This document shows, piece after piece, positions 1 through 10,700 of a stretch of 64,000 nt of DNA. Every line of letters starts with the position of its first letter. Within the stretch, counting starts at the first letter, position 1. The translations under genes and the position numbers were made by a program. This DNA is from Tenebrio molitor (taxonomy: Eukaryota; Arthropoda; Insecta; Coleoptera; Tenebrionidae), in the NCBI RefSeq assembly GCF_963966145.1, contig NC_091050.1, positions 15,190,001 through 15,254,000 on the forward strand, written 5' to 3'. Below the pieces are notes generated by a model. The model did no database searches, had not been told where the DNA came from, and saw only the letters and a program-made list of their open reading frames with translations.

Positions 1-841
1 CCTGGAAAGCTGTTTCTCGGCTTCGTTGAGCAGCTGGATGGCCGCGTTGTCTTTGGCTCCGAAGACGTTGCGGCGCCAGTCCTGCAACCGACAAATTTTC
101 CAAAAGAAAAGTAGCAAGGCAGGGTCTCACCGATGAGATCTTGGGGCGAAGACAAGTCTCCCAGGTCAGGATAAAAATGGGTTTTTTAACGGTGTCCAGG
201 GCGATGTAAGCGGCTTCGGGGTCCATGTAAAAGTTGAACTCCGCGGTGGCAGTTACGTTACCGAGGGCTAAAGTCGGTTAAGATATTTGTGCGAAAAATC
301 GGGAGTACGGACCTGTGTAGTTGCCGCCCATGATCCACAGTTCTTTGATGGAGTCGGCGAAGCTGTCGTAGAGGCGCAGGGAGAGGGCCAGGTTGGTGAG
401 GGGCCCCACGCAGATCAAGGTGATCTGGTTGGGGTTGTCCAGCACCAGATTGGCCACCCCCACCGCCGCCGGTTCCTTCCTGATGATGGTCAAGTCGGGG
501 GTGGAGTCATGGCGCAGCCCCCCGAACCCGTCGGACCCGTGGTACAGCCCGATCTCGTGGGTGGGGGGGACGAGTGGAGTGGCGGCCCCTCTGTATACCG
601 GTATCTGCAAGGCGCGGTGAGCCGAGTCCGTCCCTGTCTAGACACTTACGTCAGTCCTGCCGACCAGTTCGAGGAGTCGCACCACATTGACGCAGACGTT
701 GTCGATGGTGGTGTTGCCCATCGAGCACACCACCGCCTCGATCTTCACCTGGCGCAGCCTGTCGGCCTCGAGGAGCACCAGCATGGCCATGTAGTCGTCG
801 GTGCCGACGTCCACATCGAGGATCACTCGCGCCGCCGCCAT
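1..841 (-). CDS. Inosine/uridine-preferring nucleoside hydrolase, N-terminal part (gene runs off the left edge)
   Basis: Four minus-strand exons read as a nucleoside hydrolase: about 650-841, 313-604, 131-267 and 1-81, joined in consistent phase by GT-AG introns (donors GTAAGT at 649-644, GTCCGT at 312 and GTGAGA at 130). Residues 6-14 give VILDVDVGTDD, the DxDxxxDD calcium and ribose site that defines this family. Later come DGFGG, the stretch LICVGPLTNLALSLR, then IMGGNYTG and AEFNFYMDPEAA, all classic family blocks. Enzymes of the family cleave the N-glycosidic bond of ribonucleosides to free base and ribose. The start chosen is the ATG at 841 (MAAARVILDVD); an in-frame ATG at 913 would add 24 residues lacking family character. 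The C-terminal third lies outside the window. The gene is head-to-head with KAP3, with about 300 bp between start codons. Family call is firm; substrate preference is not determined. Confidence 0.88.
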
Positions 842-1147
842 CTCTGCCCTGAAGTCGAAGTCCTCTGTTATCAACGTTATCGCAGCGTTTTGAAAACTTG
901 GCGCGCTCCGCACGTTCGATTGTCTCGCTCGGTGATTGGCCCGTCAGTATTGATCCGGTCGGCAAGATGGGTGCGCGCGGTATCAACCAACTCAAATGAA
1001 ATGTCAACAATCAAAATTGTTAATAATAATGCACAAATTTAGAGTAGTCGTTTGATGTTAATAATCGTCGATGTGCTATCGGGTTTAGTGATCATATTTG
1101 TGATAGCGGCGTATTTCGTGTACGTCGCGTGCAAAACCTTCTACGGA
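842..1147. promoter_or_regulatory. Shared divergent promoter region between nucleoside hydrolase and KAP3
   Basis: The two start codons point away from each other across about 300 bp, so both core promoters must lie here or in unseen upstream exons. No TATA box is evident. A possible 3' splice site (TTCGACTTCAG on the minus strand, near 849-858) could mean the hydrolase has a separate noncoding first exon. The assignment rests on geometry only. Confidence 0.4.
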
Positions 1148-4100
1148 ATGGACCCCGACGAGGCGAAATACATGCGGACGTGAGTAATTTTGTAGTTAAA
1201 CGTTTAGGCAGCGAGACGATTGTTTAATTGCAGCGAGCGCAAACCCGGCACGTTGGACGTGCATCCGACCCTCAACGCCATCGTCCTCAATTACGAGATC
1301 GAGGTGCAGATCCTGGGGGCCAAAGAGAACGTCATCTACGGGGAGAAAAAGGTGGGTGTGATCGCGCCCCCTGCACCCGTAACACCGCTCTGCTTGCAGA
1401 ATTTGAAGAAGATCATCGAGCTGCCCATGCTGAACAGCCGCACCGACTGCTACGCCCTCGCCAAGGAAGTCGTCTACCAGTGCGACCTGATCCACCATTC
1501 CCGCAGCTCCGAGGTCGAACAGACCATCTACTACTTGAAGAAGAGGAAGCTGGGCCACGGTACCAAAGGTGCGAACGCCGGCCGAATCGTTTATTTTTGA
1601 AGCGCGCTCGCCGGGATTCGCGGACGCGCTTTGCGAAAAATATACATATTTCGTTTCCACTTGAAACAATCCATTTCCATCCGTAAATAAATCGTGAAAG
1701 CGAGGATGGTAATTGGTGTGAGTTCGTTATTATGTAAAGCCCCCGGTATTAATACAGACAAATTGCTAGTTGAGCGTTGACGAAATCCGGACAGTCTGAA
1801 TAATGCAATGTTCGAAACGGCGAAAATTTTTCGCTTTCGGATCGTGTTGTCTATTTTTTTTATATAATTGCATTTGGAAACAGCTCGGCCGGAAATTAGG
1901 CGAATGTAAAGAGTTATTTAATCGCTTTCCTAGCAGCGTTAGTCATGATGCAGCGTCCTTGTGCTTAATTTCGTTCTTGGTGGGACTCTCTCACTTGACC
2001 TATGATTTCGCTACGAATTCGAAAAATCAACAATCTGCAAAATTTGCTTTAGAAGTCGTCACCGTGATTCATTTCGCAATTGTTACTCATGTATTTCGCC
2101 GCTTATCACTGCGTCCCGTACAAAAGTAAAAATAAATAGAGATGCGTCAAGTGGAGTATTTTCGTGAAGACGTGAGGGTTTTGGCAAATTTTGCGGGGTT
2201 TTCCGATCGCGTGCGCAAGAGAGAGTAGTCACCAAAGCCTGACTAGTTCTTTTTACGAATTAAAAAAATTATCCTCTGTCTGTTATTACGTAAATGTTGA
2301 AGAAATCGCAGGAAGCGCTCGATCTGGACGTGTGGTTGCGTCAGCACGGTGAGGATTTGCACCATCCTGTTGCGGCAATCCGTTGTTTTCGTCTGCAAAG
2401 ACGCAAAGCGAGCGGGTTTTCTTTTCGTTTTCTTAAGAGAGTTTCGCGGAATTCAACGAATGAATCGATTTTGCTTCAGATTTTTGCTATAGAAACTGAC
2501 GAAAGAGGAACAAACAATTTTTTTTCTGAAAATGTACCGAGTTATTGAGAATGTGGGGAGAGGATATGTGCGTATTTATCGCTCTACGTAGGTAGATAAT
2601 ATTTTTGAAGTTTTACGACGGCGAAATAATAAATGCGAATAAAATAATGCACAAACATTACGTATGAAATGTTATCGCACAGAATCATGTTATGTAAACA
2701 CTTCCCTTTTGCACTGCACCGATTATTGATCTCAAATATTGATTTGTCTCGTTTGATTAACCGATAATTCGATTCGCAAACGAAACAATCGTTAATAAAG
2801 GTGTGGATAATAAACGATAAAGAATTTCAAGTAGATTTTATATTTTTTAAGCCACGACAACATACGTGATTCCACTCGATAAAAATACGAATTCGATTTT
2901 TATTTAGTGTGAAATGGAAACGTCTGATTGAGAAGATTGAAAATTGTTGTAGCATAAAAACAAATATTTATTTTAACTTAATTAATTTTTGCAACCGTGA
3001 CCAAAACCGATTACGGTTAATAACGTCGGCAGAAACAAGTGTTCGTCGGTATTGAAGAAGTAATTTGTTGGTGTTGTGAAGCACCGTCTTGTTGTTATGT
3101 GACAAAAATTATCAGTTGGTAGGGAAGAGATTGATTGTCTAAGGCAGTGGCTCCCAAAATTTAAAATCTGGAGGACAGTTTGTGTAAAAGATTAATTTTA
3201 ACTACTAAACATGTTTTGTGTTGAAAAAAGACATTTCCGTCCGAGATCATTTGTCGAGTCCCCAGGAGTCCACAGTTTCGGAACCACTGATCTAAGGTAC
3301 GTTAATGGGCTTAAAGGTAGCAGTAAAAATTTCAGAGAGTTGTTCAATTTGAACCAGCACAAATAGGTTACAATAGATAATAATAGAAATAATAATAAAA
3401 ACGGTTGCGTTTGATTTAATTCTTAACCAACTTTGGCTCTTATGTGTCACGTTTGGAATAAAACAATTGAAGTTTTTAGACTAAACAAGTAAACGTGAGT
3501 CGGACGTTACCTTGAAACAAATAGTTTCATTCCAAAACATTTTTTAAATGAGATTTGACACAACTTTGACCCCGTTTTATGCAATTAGAATTAATATTAA
3601 AAGTGACATTTTAAATTCGAAATTTTGTACAGATCACACCACTCACCTGTCGAAAGAAAACGCTTGTATAATAATACGATCACCGATGTACAAATACCGT
3701 TGTTTCTTATCATTCAAGAGTTATATCACCTGACAACTTTTGCTCTTTTTTCGCGATACATATATTTACAATTTTCTATTTTTGAATCTATTGTTTTCAT
3801 GTTTTTGTCCCTCTTTGTTGGCTTAACCTTGATGCAAACAGATTTATGGTCGACTTGATGAAACGACCAGTAGGAGTGTCGTATTTATTTTGAATGGGAA
3901 AATATATTCTAGAAAGTAAAAAGAAATTGTTTGGTAGGCCTTCCGGACACCAACAGTTCTCACGACCTCAAACAAATCGCCGGCGCCGACGACCCCAACT
4001 ACAACAACCTCTCCGACTACATCGAGTTGTTGTACGAGGGAATGTCGGAGAAGATCAAGGGGGCCCACTTGATCCAGCTCCTGGCCCGCGACCCCGAGAA

Positions 4101-6995
4101 CCTGGACGCCCTCTCCAAAAACGGTAAACCGTCGAAGACGATTCAGATGTCCAGATCTGACCTGAGACATTTCCAGAGACCGTGATCAGCGCTTTGGGAC
4201 GCGTCCTACGCGAAGACTGGAAACGCAGCATCGTACTCAGCACGCATCTGGTCTTCACTTTCTTCTGTTTCTCGATGTATTCGCGTTTCCACGAGGTCAT
4301 ACTCAAGTGTAAGGTGAGATGGAAATCTTTTTTGAGGTAACCGTTTCAAGGTGGAATTTTTTTCGCGGATTCGTTAATTGCTGATTAAATGTTTAGACAG
4401 GTGTCGAGTGGATTGTGTAAGACAAGAAAGTGGCGTAGGTCGGATGGTTCGGCTTAGGAACGAGAGTAGGCCTTATACGGCGAGGGGGCCATATAAGGCC
4501 GGATTTCACCATTTTCTAGGCGCCCGTCGGGTAAACAGAGCCCAAACGAGTGAATCGACAGGAACTCGGAGAATTTTCACTCATTTATATTTAGATAATA
4601 TAAACAGATGTCGAGTTGCATCACTCTGGTACTCGATCGGGACGAGGCGGCGATCAAGGCCGGATGATTTTATCGTCCATTAATGGGCAAATTAAGAAAA
4701 TGTCGCAACAACTGTCAAAAAATTTGACAGAAGAAAATTGATAGAAAAGTAGGCCGCGGAGATTATTTTGTCTAAGTGAAGTACAAAATCTCAACTGTCA
4801 AAAGCTTGACAGCTTATGATTGAAAATAATCGATCGGTGTTGTATTTATCGCGATCTCGTTTCGATTTTGACGTTTACAACTTGTTCGGGACGAAGCAAT
4901 TGATTTTTGCGATCCGCAGGTGGGCTCGATATGCATGGACATCATCGACTACGAGCTGCGCCGCTACGACAAGTGGAAGGCCGACCTGGAGGGCCTCGAC
5001 GCCCCCGACGACGCGCCCATCGTGCGCAAACCGTGCCCCAGCAGCGCCAGCATGTCCGACATTCCCCGGAGTCGCATCCCGGAGCCGGTGCGCCCCAAGT
5101 CGGGAAACTTCTCCGAAACGAACATCAAGGCCGTGATGGAGGGCTCGGTCTACGACGACCTGACCAACTCGACGGAAAACATCGACGACAAGAAGTTGAG
5201 CGAGCCGGAGAGGGCGAAACGGTTCAGGACTTTGGTCAAGAAACAGGAGCACTTGCTCAGGGTCGCGTTCTATCTCCTGTTGAACATCGCCGAAGACGAG
5301 AGCATAGAGGAGAAGATGACCAAGAGGAACATCGTGGGGCTGCTGGTGAAGGCGCTCGAGAGGGACAACGACGAGTTGTTGGTGCTGGTGGTGACGTTCC
5401 TGAAGAAGCTGTCGATAATGCAGTGCAACAAGGACGCGATGGCGGGGTTGAACATCGTGGAGAAGCTGCCCAAATTGTTGGATTCGCGCAGTCCCGACCT
5501 GGTGCACCTGACGCTCAAGTTGCTGTTCAATTTAAGTTTCGATACCAAGCTGAGGTACAAGATCGTCAAGGTCGGATTTTTGCCAAACTTCATAAGTTTG
5601 TTGAGTGAGTATATTTTAAAAAAAAGTCATAAATTTCTATTCGCGTTCGAATTTTGTAATATTTTAGGCGATGACCGCCACCAGGAGATCGTTCTGAAAT
5701 TGCTGTACCACCTGAGCTACGACGATGACGTCAAGACTCAATTTGCCGAGTGTGTGGGCCTGGTACGTGCCGTCTTAATTAAAAATAACCGAAGCACGAC
5801 CGCCTCTAAATTTTAATCTCGCAGATAACCGACATGCTTCTGCTCAACATCGGAAACGAGGGGGACGAAGTGATGGTGGCTCTCTGTATCAACCTGGCCA
5901 CCGATTCCGTGAACGCCCAACAGATGATGAAGAAGAACCGGGTCCAGTCGCTGATGATGCGCGCCTTCAACTACCAGGACAACATGCTGATGAAGATGTT
6001 GCGGAACTTGTCCGAACACAAATCCTCCAAATCGAATTTCGTGGTAAAAATGTCGTCGACCTCGAGACTCCGATCGCATCAAGTTTCGATTGCAGGAGTT
6101 CGTGGGCGACATCGCTAAAGCGGTGGTCGAGTCGAAGGAAGACGATTTCGTGATGGAGTGCGTGGGGATCTTGAGCAATCTCAACTTGCCGGAGCTCGAC
6201 TGGGCGGAGATCTTCAAGCACTTCGACATGCTGAAGTGGGTAGAGAAGACGATCCGGAGCAACAACGCCGACCCCGAGCTCGTCCTACAGGTGGTGGTTC
6301 TGTTGGGTACCGCCGCCGCGGACGAGGGCTGCGCCAGGCTCCTCTGCGAGTCGAACGTGATGTCGGCGCTGATCGAGCTCCTCAAGACGCACCAAGAAGA
6401 CGACGAGATCGTCCTCCAGATAATCTACGTCTTCTTCGCGACCATCTCCCACGGGGCCAACATCGACTACTTGGCGGAGAAGACCGAGGCCCCGGCCTAC
6501 CTCATCGACCTGCTCCAGGACAACAACAAGTCGATCAGGAAGCTGTGCAACACGTGCCTAAACTTGATCGCCGACCACAGCAAGACGTGGGCGGAGAGGA
6601 TCAAGATCGAGAAGTTCCGTCACCACAACGCTCAGTGGCTGCAGATGGTGGACTCGCAGCAGCTGGAGCCCGAAGAAGACGACGACGAGGAAGACGACGA
6701 ACTGCCGCCGTACCTGAACACGGAGTACTTGAGCACGGCGGTAGTGCCGCCACTGTCGGGTTAGTACGACGACAGTCGGGATTCTGATGGGGTCTGACTC
6801 TCGTGTTGCAGATTTGGAAGGCGGACAAGATTCGGAGTTCATCTCGCAGAAGGAGATCGATTTCGACTACTTCGATAAACCAGAGTAAGTGTAAGTTGGG
6901 CGACGGAGTTGGAACAGACCGCCGCCATCTTGGCGCGCCATTTTTACACGTTTTTTCGCAGGGTCATGCCGGATTTCGAGATCGAGGCCATGTAA
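1148..6995 (+). CDS. KAP3: Kinesin-associated protein 3 (KAP3/KIFAP3), kinesin-II accessory subunit
   Basis: Eleven coding exons give 803 aa (human homologue 792): 1148-1179, 1234-1351, 1400-1568, 3938-4123, 4177-4313, 4920-5604, 5668-5762, 5825-6043, 6096-6759, 6812-6884 and 6962-6995. All introns are GT-AG and phases agree throughout. Recognisable blocks are LDVHPTLNAIVLNYE near residue 20, LSDYIELLYEGMSEKIKG, VISALGRVLREDWKRS, VGSICMDIIDYEL, and a long armadillo-repeat array (about residues 215-720), followed by an acidic tail with EEDDDEEDDELPPYLN. KAP3 is the non-motor subunit of heterotrimeric kinesin-II, linking the KIF3 motors to cargo for ciliary and axonal transport. The start at 1148 aligns with the vertebrate N-terminus, but an in-frame ATG at 1055 adds 31 hydrophobic residues (see findings). 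Intron 3 is long (2.4 kb); most others are 50-60 bp. Confidence 0.95.
1569..3937 (+). other. KAP3 intron 3, no convincing gene inside
   Basis: This is a 2.4-kb AT-rich intron bounded by AAAG|GTGCGA and TTGGTAG|GCC. Open frames of up to about 108 codons (for example 1803-2129) have no recognisable domain or family pattern and are treated as chance. The only structured item seen is the small hAT-like element at 3145-3289. Confidence 0.6.
3145..3289. mobile_element. hAT-like MITE in KAP3 intron 3
   Basis: A 145-bp segment begins CAGTGGCTCCCAAA and ends with the inverted copy TTTCGGAACCACTG (12 of 14 positions match). It is flanked by GTCTAAGG on the left (3137-3144) and ATCTAAGG on the right (3290-3297), an 8-bp target duplication with one mismatch. 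The CAGTGG terminus and 8-bp duplication are typical of non-autonomous hAT elements. There is no coding capacity. Confidence 0.7.
4314..4919 (+). other. KAP3 intron 5
   Basis: This 606-bp intron runs from GTGAGAT to CGATCCGCAG. It holds short palindromic stretches, for example AGGCCTTATA followed by TATAAGGCC around 4470-4500, and repeated CTGTCAAAA/TTTGACAG words around 4715-4812. Nothing coding is seen. Confidence 0.5.
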
Positions 6996-7183
6996 TGAGC
7001 AGCACAAGTGATATTTAAAGCTTTCTAGTCATTTTTTTCCTTGTTGAGTCGTATAAGATTTTTGAAGCTTATGTAACGAGTAATAAATGTTTTCTCGGAC
7101 GTGTCGTCGAGCCCATTACTGTTAAGTTTTTTTATTTTTTTATGTTCGTTTCAAGATGTATTCCAGTTCAGTTTATTATTATC

Positions 7184-7189
7184 AATAAA
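7184..7189 (+). terminator. KAP3 poly(A) signal
   Basis: AATAAA lies about 190 bp after the KAP3 stop; an earlier AATAAA near 7082 is an alternative. Cleavage would fall around 7200-7215, immediately before the presumed 3' end of hyd transcribed from the opposite strand. Confidence 0.5.
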
Positions 7190-7242
7190 GTTGTCAGTAT
7201 TGTTTTGTGTTCAATGAAGAGACAGACGTATACATAACTGCC

Positions 7243-7248
7243 TTTATT
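7243..7248 (-). terminator. hyd poly(A) signal
   Basis: TTTATT on the plus strand is AATAAA on the minus strand, about 490 bp past the hyd stop codon. Cleavage would fall near 7220-7235, leaving only tens of bases between the convergent KAP3 and hyd transcripts. Confidence 0.45.
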
Positions 7249-7737
7249 TTAGTTACTAATACATAAGCTATTTCAAATTATGAAATTAAAAAAGAAAAAA
7301 GACGAAACAACTTGATAAAACATAACCTACAAGTTTAACTAAAACTTCGATATAAATAAGGTTCAACGCTATTATTATCTACATGTAATACTAATAACAT
7401 GAATGCACCTTGCAGGATTGGCACAACAAATAAAAGGTGCACAAAGTTAAAAGTAACCCCTCATACAAGCAAGAAGACTAGTGACGTTTGAAAGTGAAAC
7501 AAAAACCTTGAGCATGAGAGTAGTGTGTAGTGAAGAGAGACTTTACACGCCGTGTCAGATTCCAAACATGAAAATGAGATTATATACAAGATTATCACTT
7601 TAGCTTATTCGAATAGTTATATATAGTCATCACAATATTCATGATTCACAGATATACCAACAATTAAAAAAAAACATTTTTATTGAACTGAAATTCGTAC
7701 TAAAAATTAAAGGGAACAAGTTACTATCGATCCATGA

Positions 7738-10700
7738 TCACACGAAACCGAAATTCTTTGTTTTGATGGCAAGCAGTAATTTCTGTCTGAGAACTGCACG
7801 ACTACTGTAAAGTGGAATATATAAACGTGATATACATGTGTTGGCCGTCGGTAAATGTGCGTCGTCCGCCGGCCTGATGGTCACCGAAGGCATCGGTTGG
7901 AAGCCGTCTTCGCTGGCCGGTAGGGCCGGTGAGCCCGTCCAGAAGTACACCTGCAACAGGATCAGTACACCGCGAAATCGCACAGCGTCTCCGTCTTACC
8001 AAATCTTGTCTCTCCAGATGCGTCATCTTCTCCACTATGGACCAGAGCCACCGCTTGAACTTGACCAAGCGCTCGCTGTTCTCGCCCGACTCGTCGTTGA
8101 ACGACGTGTACGAAATCAACACCGCCACGTTTATGTCGCCGACGCCGTTCAGCAACAGGCGCAGGTCTTCGGCGGTGAGGCTGTCGAGCGAACCCTCGGG
8201 GAGGACGTCCAGGACTCCGGTGCGGATGCTCTGCAACAACACGATACCCCTGGTGATCCCGCTCCACTCTTCCGCGCTCTACTCACGTCTATCGCCTTCT
8301 CTTGAACTTTGATCATCCTGTACTTGGCGTACTTCCGCACGTAGTCGTAGACGTTGCTCGAGGTGACTTCTATGTCTTTGCCTCCGGGCATCAGTTCCAC
8401 CGTGCCTCCGCCCTCTTCCGGACTCAAGTCGATGCTGCAACACGTCGGTCAGGTCAGCTGCGAATCGCGCTACCTGGCGGCTACTTACGTGAAGTTCAAA
8501 TCCAAGGTCGTGAACAGATTGTTGCAGTCTTTTGTTTCCGCGTCCACCACCAGTTGCCTCAGTGATTCGTAGACGACCGGATCGAAGAAGGCCAAGTCGT
8601 GGAATTTGATGGGTCGTCCCAGGATGGACTTCAACACGTGTCTGGTCAAAAAGATCGGACATAGTTCGTTTTGCAAGAGACACAACCCCAGGAGTCGCCC
8701 CACGTTTCTGAAAGCGTTCAGGCGCTCGAAGGTGGCCTTGCCTTGGCGCGGCGCGTAGAAACCCCTCTTCCCCGGGCAGTAGAACAACGGAGCGTTGTCC
8801 TCTTCGTCCTGGCCGTTCTCTTCGACGACCGAATTGTCGTTGCTGCCGGACCGACCGGCGACTTTCCGGGACGAATTCCGGTCGGTCAGCGTGAAAACGT
8901 CGAGTTCCAGAAGCGCCTCCGAGGTCAGTTCCTGTTGGGAATGCAAGTGGGCCAGGATCATCTCCACCGCCTCTTCCACCTTCGCCCTGAGCGAGTCCTC
9001 CGACGCCAACAAGAGCAGGAGCTGCGCCGGTGACAGCTCCAGCAGCATCCCCGTGATCCTTCCGGCGAAATTCGGATGCAGATTGTACACTTTGGGGTAG
9101 AGCCTGTCGCCGAGCTGTTGCTGGTGGGCCGACAGTTGTTCGTTGCGGCTGGAGCTCGACTGTCCCCCGCTCCCCGAGGGGTTGCTCGACGACGTCGACA
9201 GGTCGGGCATCGAGGGCGCGTCCGAGTGGAAACTGTCGCTCGGGACGAACGGTCTGGCGTCGACGTTCATCGTTCTCCTGTGTTCTCTGGACCTGTTCGA
9301 GCCCCTCATCGGCACCGTCCTTCTCAACACGTCCCTGTCCCTTCGTAACCTCTGCAGGACGCTGTACTGCGAATACTTGTTGTCCACTTGGGCCGACTCC
9401 AGATTCGGCAACTTCTCGTTGGACAGGATCGCTTCGGCAATCGCCGTGTAGAAGCTCCTGGCGACTCCCGAACCCTCGCCCGGTTCGTCCTTGAAGGTTA
9501 CCTTGACTCGGTTGACGGCCAAGGGCGGTGACGATGAGTTACGTCTGTTGTAACTGTTGTACTGAGTATTCAGTTCTTTGAAGGTCATCAAAAGTAACTG
9601 GGTGCGATCTCGCTCCATCTGGAACAAAAAAAGCGCGTTTTTCCCCCTCAACTCAGTTCTTTTTCTTCGTTCTTACCTTCGACAGAGTTAAGTCTTTTTG
9701 TTGGTTGTTACGTAACTTCTCCATGTCTCTTCGAAACTTGGCCTCCTTGACTGGGAAGCCGCCCAGTTCGGAGACGATCGATCCGGGTTCTAGACCCACG
9801 TCTTCCATGAAAACGCGCCCGAAGAGGTCCAGAGAAAGCCTCCAACGGCCCAAAAGCAAATCGTGGGATACGGATTGACCGATTGTCGGTCTCAACATCT
9901 CAGGGTTGACGCTTGGGGTTGTTACGACTGTTACATTAGCTGATATCTCTTGATTCTCCAATGTTTCCGGCTGCTGCGAATCCACCGACATCATCACACC
10001 GGTGTCGCCAGATTTCTGGGGGTTACCCTGATAAAAAGCAAAGAAAGAAATTAACGTCAAAGCCATCGCCATTTTGTAAAAAAAAAGTTTGCACGATAGT
10101 TACAAATTTGAGCGTTCAGTTGGCCATGAAAACAAGTCACTATCAAATAAAAATACGTCACATCTGTCATCAAATTTTAAGGTTACGTGACCAACACTTG
10201 CTTTGACTTTCTTTTCCACGGCCAATCTGAAGTCTCCATTTTTTATATCAGAAAAAATTGTAGGCTTCGTATCTGTCCTCGGTTCAAAGCTCGACAAACC
10301 GAAGTCATCAGAAAGCACCTTTCTATTGGAACTCCCAGTGATGCGCTTGCGAAACTCAACGCCAGCACACGTATCGTTGTTCCTTCCGTGCTCGACACTC
10401 ACCATCGACGATCCCGCTCTGACGATGACGCTCTTGCTGGGACTCCTGGAAGAGCTGGTCGAAGGCGTCGACGAACCCGATTGCGTCGTCGTGCTCGTGC
10501 TCTGACTGGTGAAATCTTGCGATCCTTCGTTCGCCCCCGAGCTCACCCCCTCTTGTTCTTGGTACGACGATTCCAACGTCTTCTTCGGCGATACGATGAT
10601 CTGAGGTCTGGCGGCGGGCGGCGCCTCTTGTTCCAATCCGATCGCCGCCAACAGATTCGGCGCCACGAATGGCGAGAATTGCAACGGCTGTTCCACCTTG

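Noticed and set aside
1803..2129. 108-codon open frame in KAP3 intron 3
   Set aside because: No domain, no codon bias like the neighbouring exons, AT-rich; consistent with chance.
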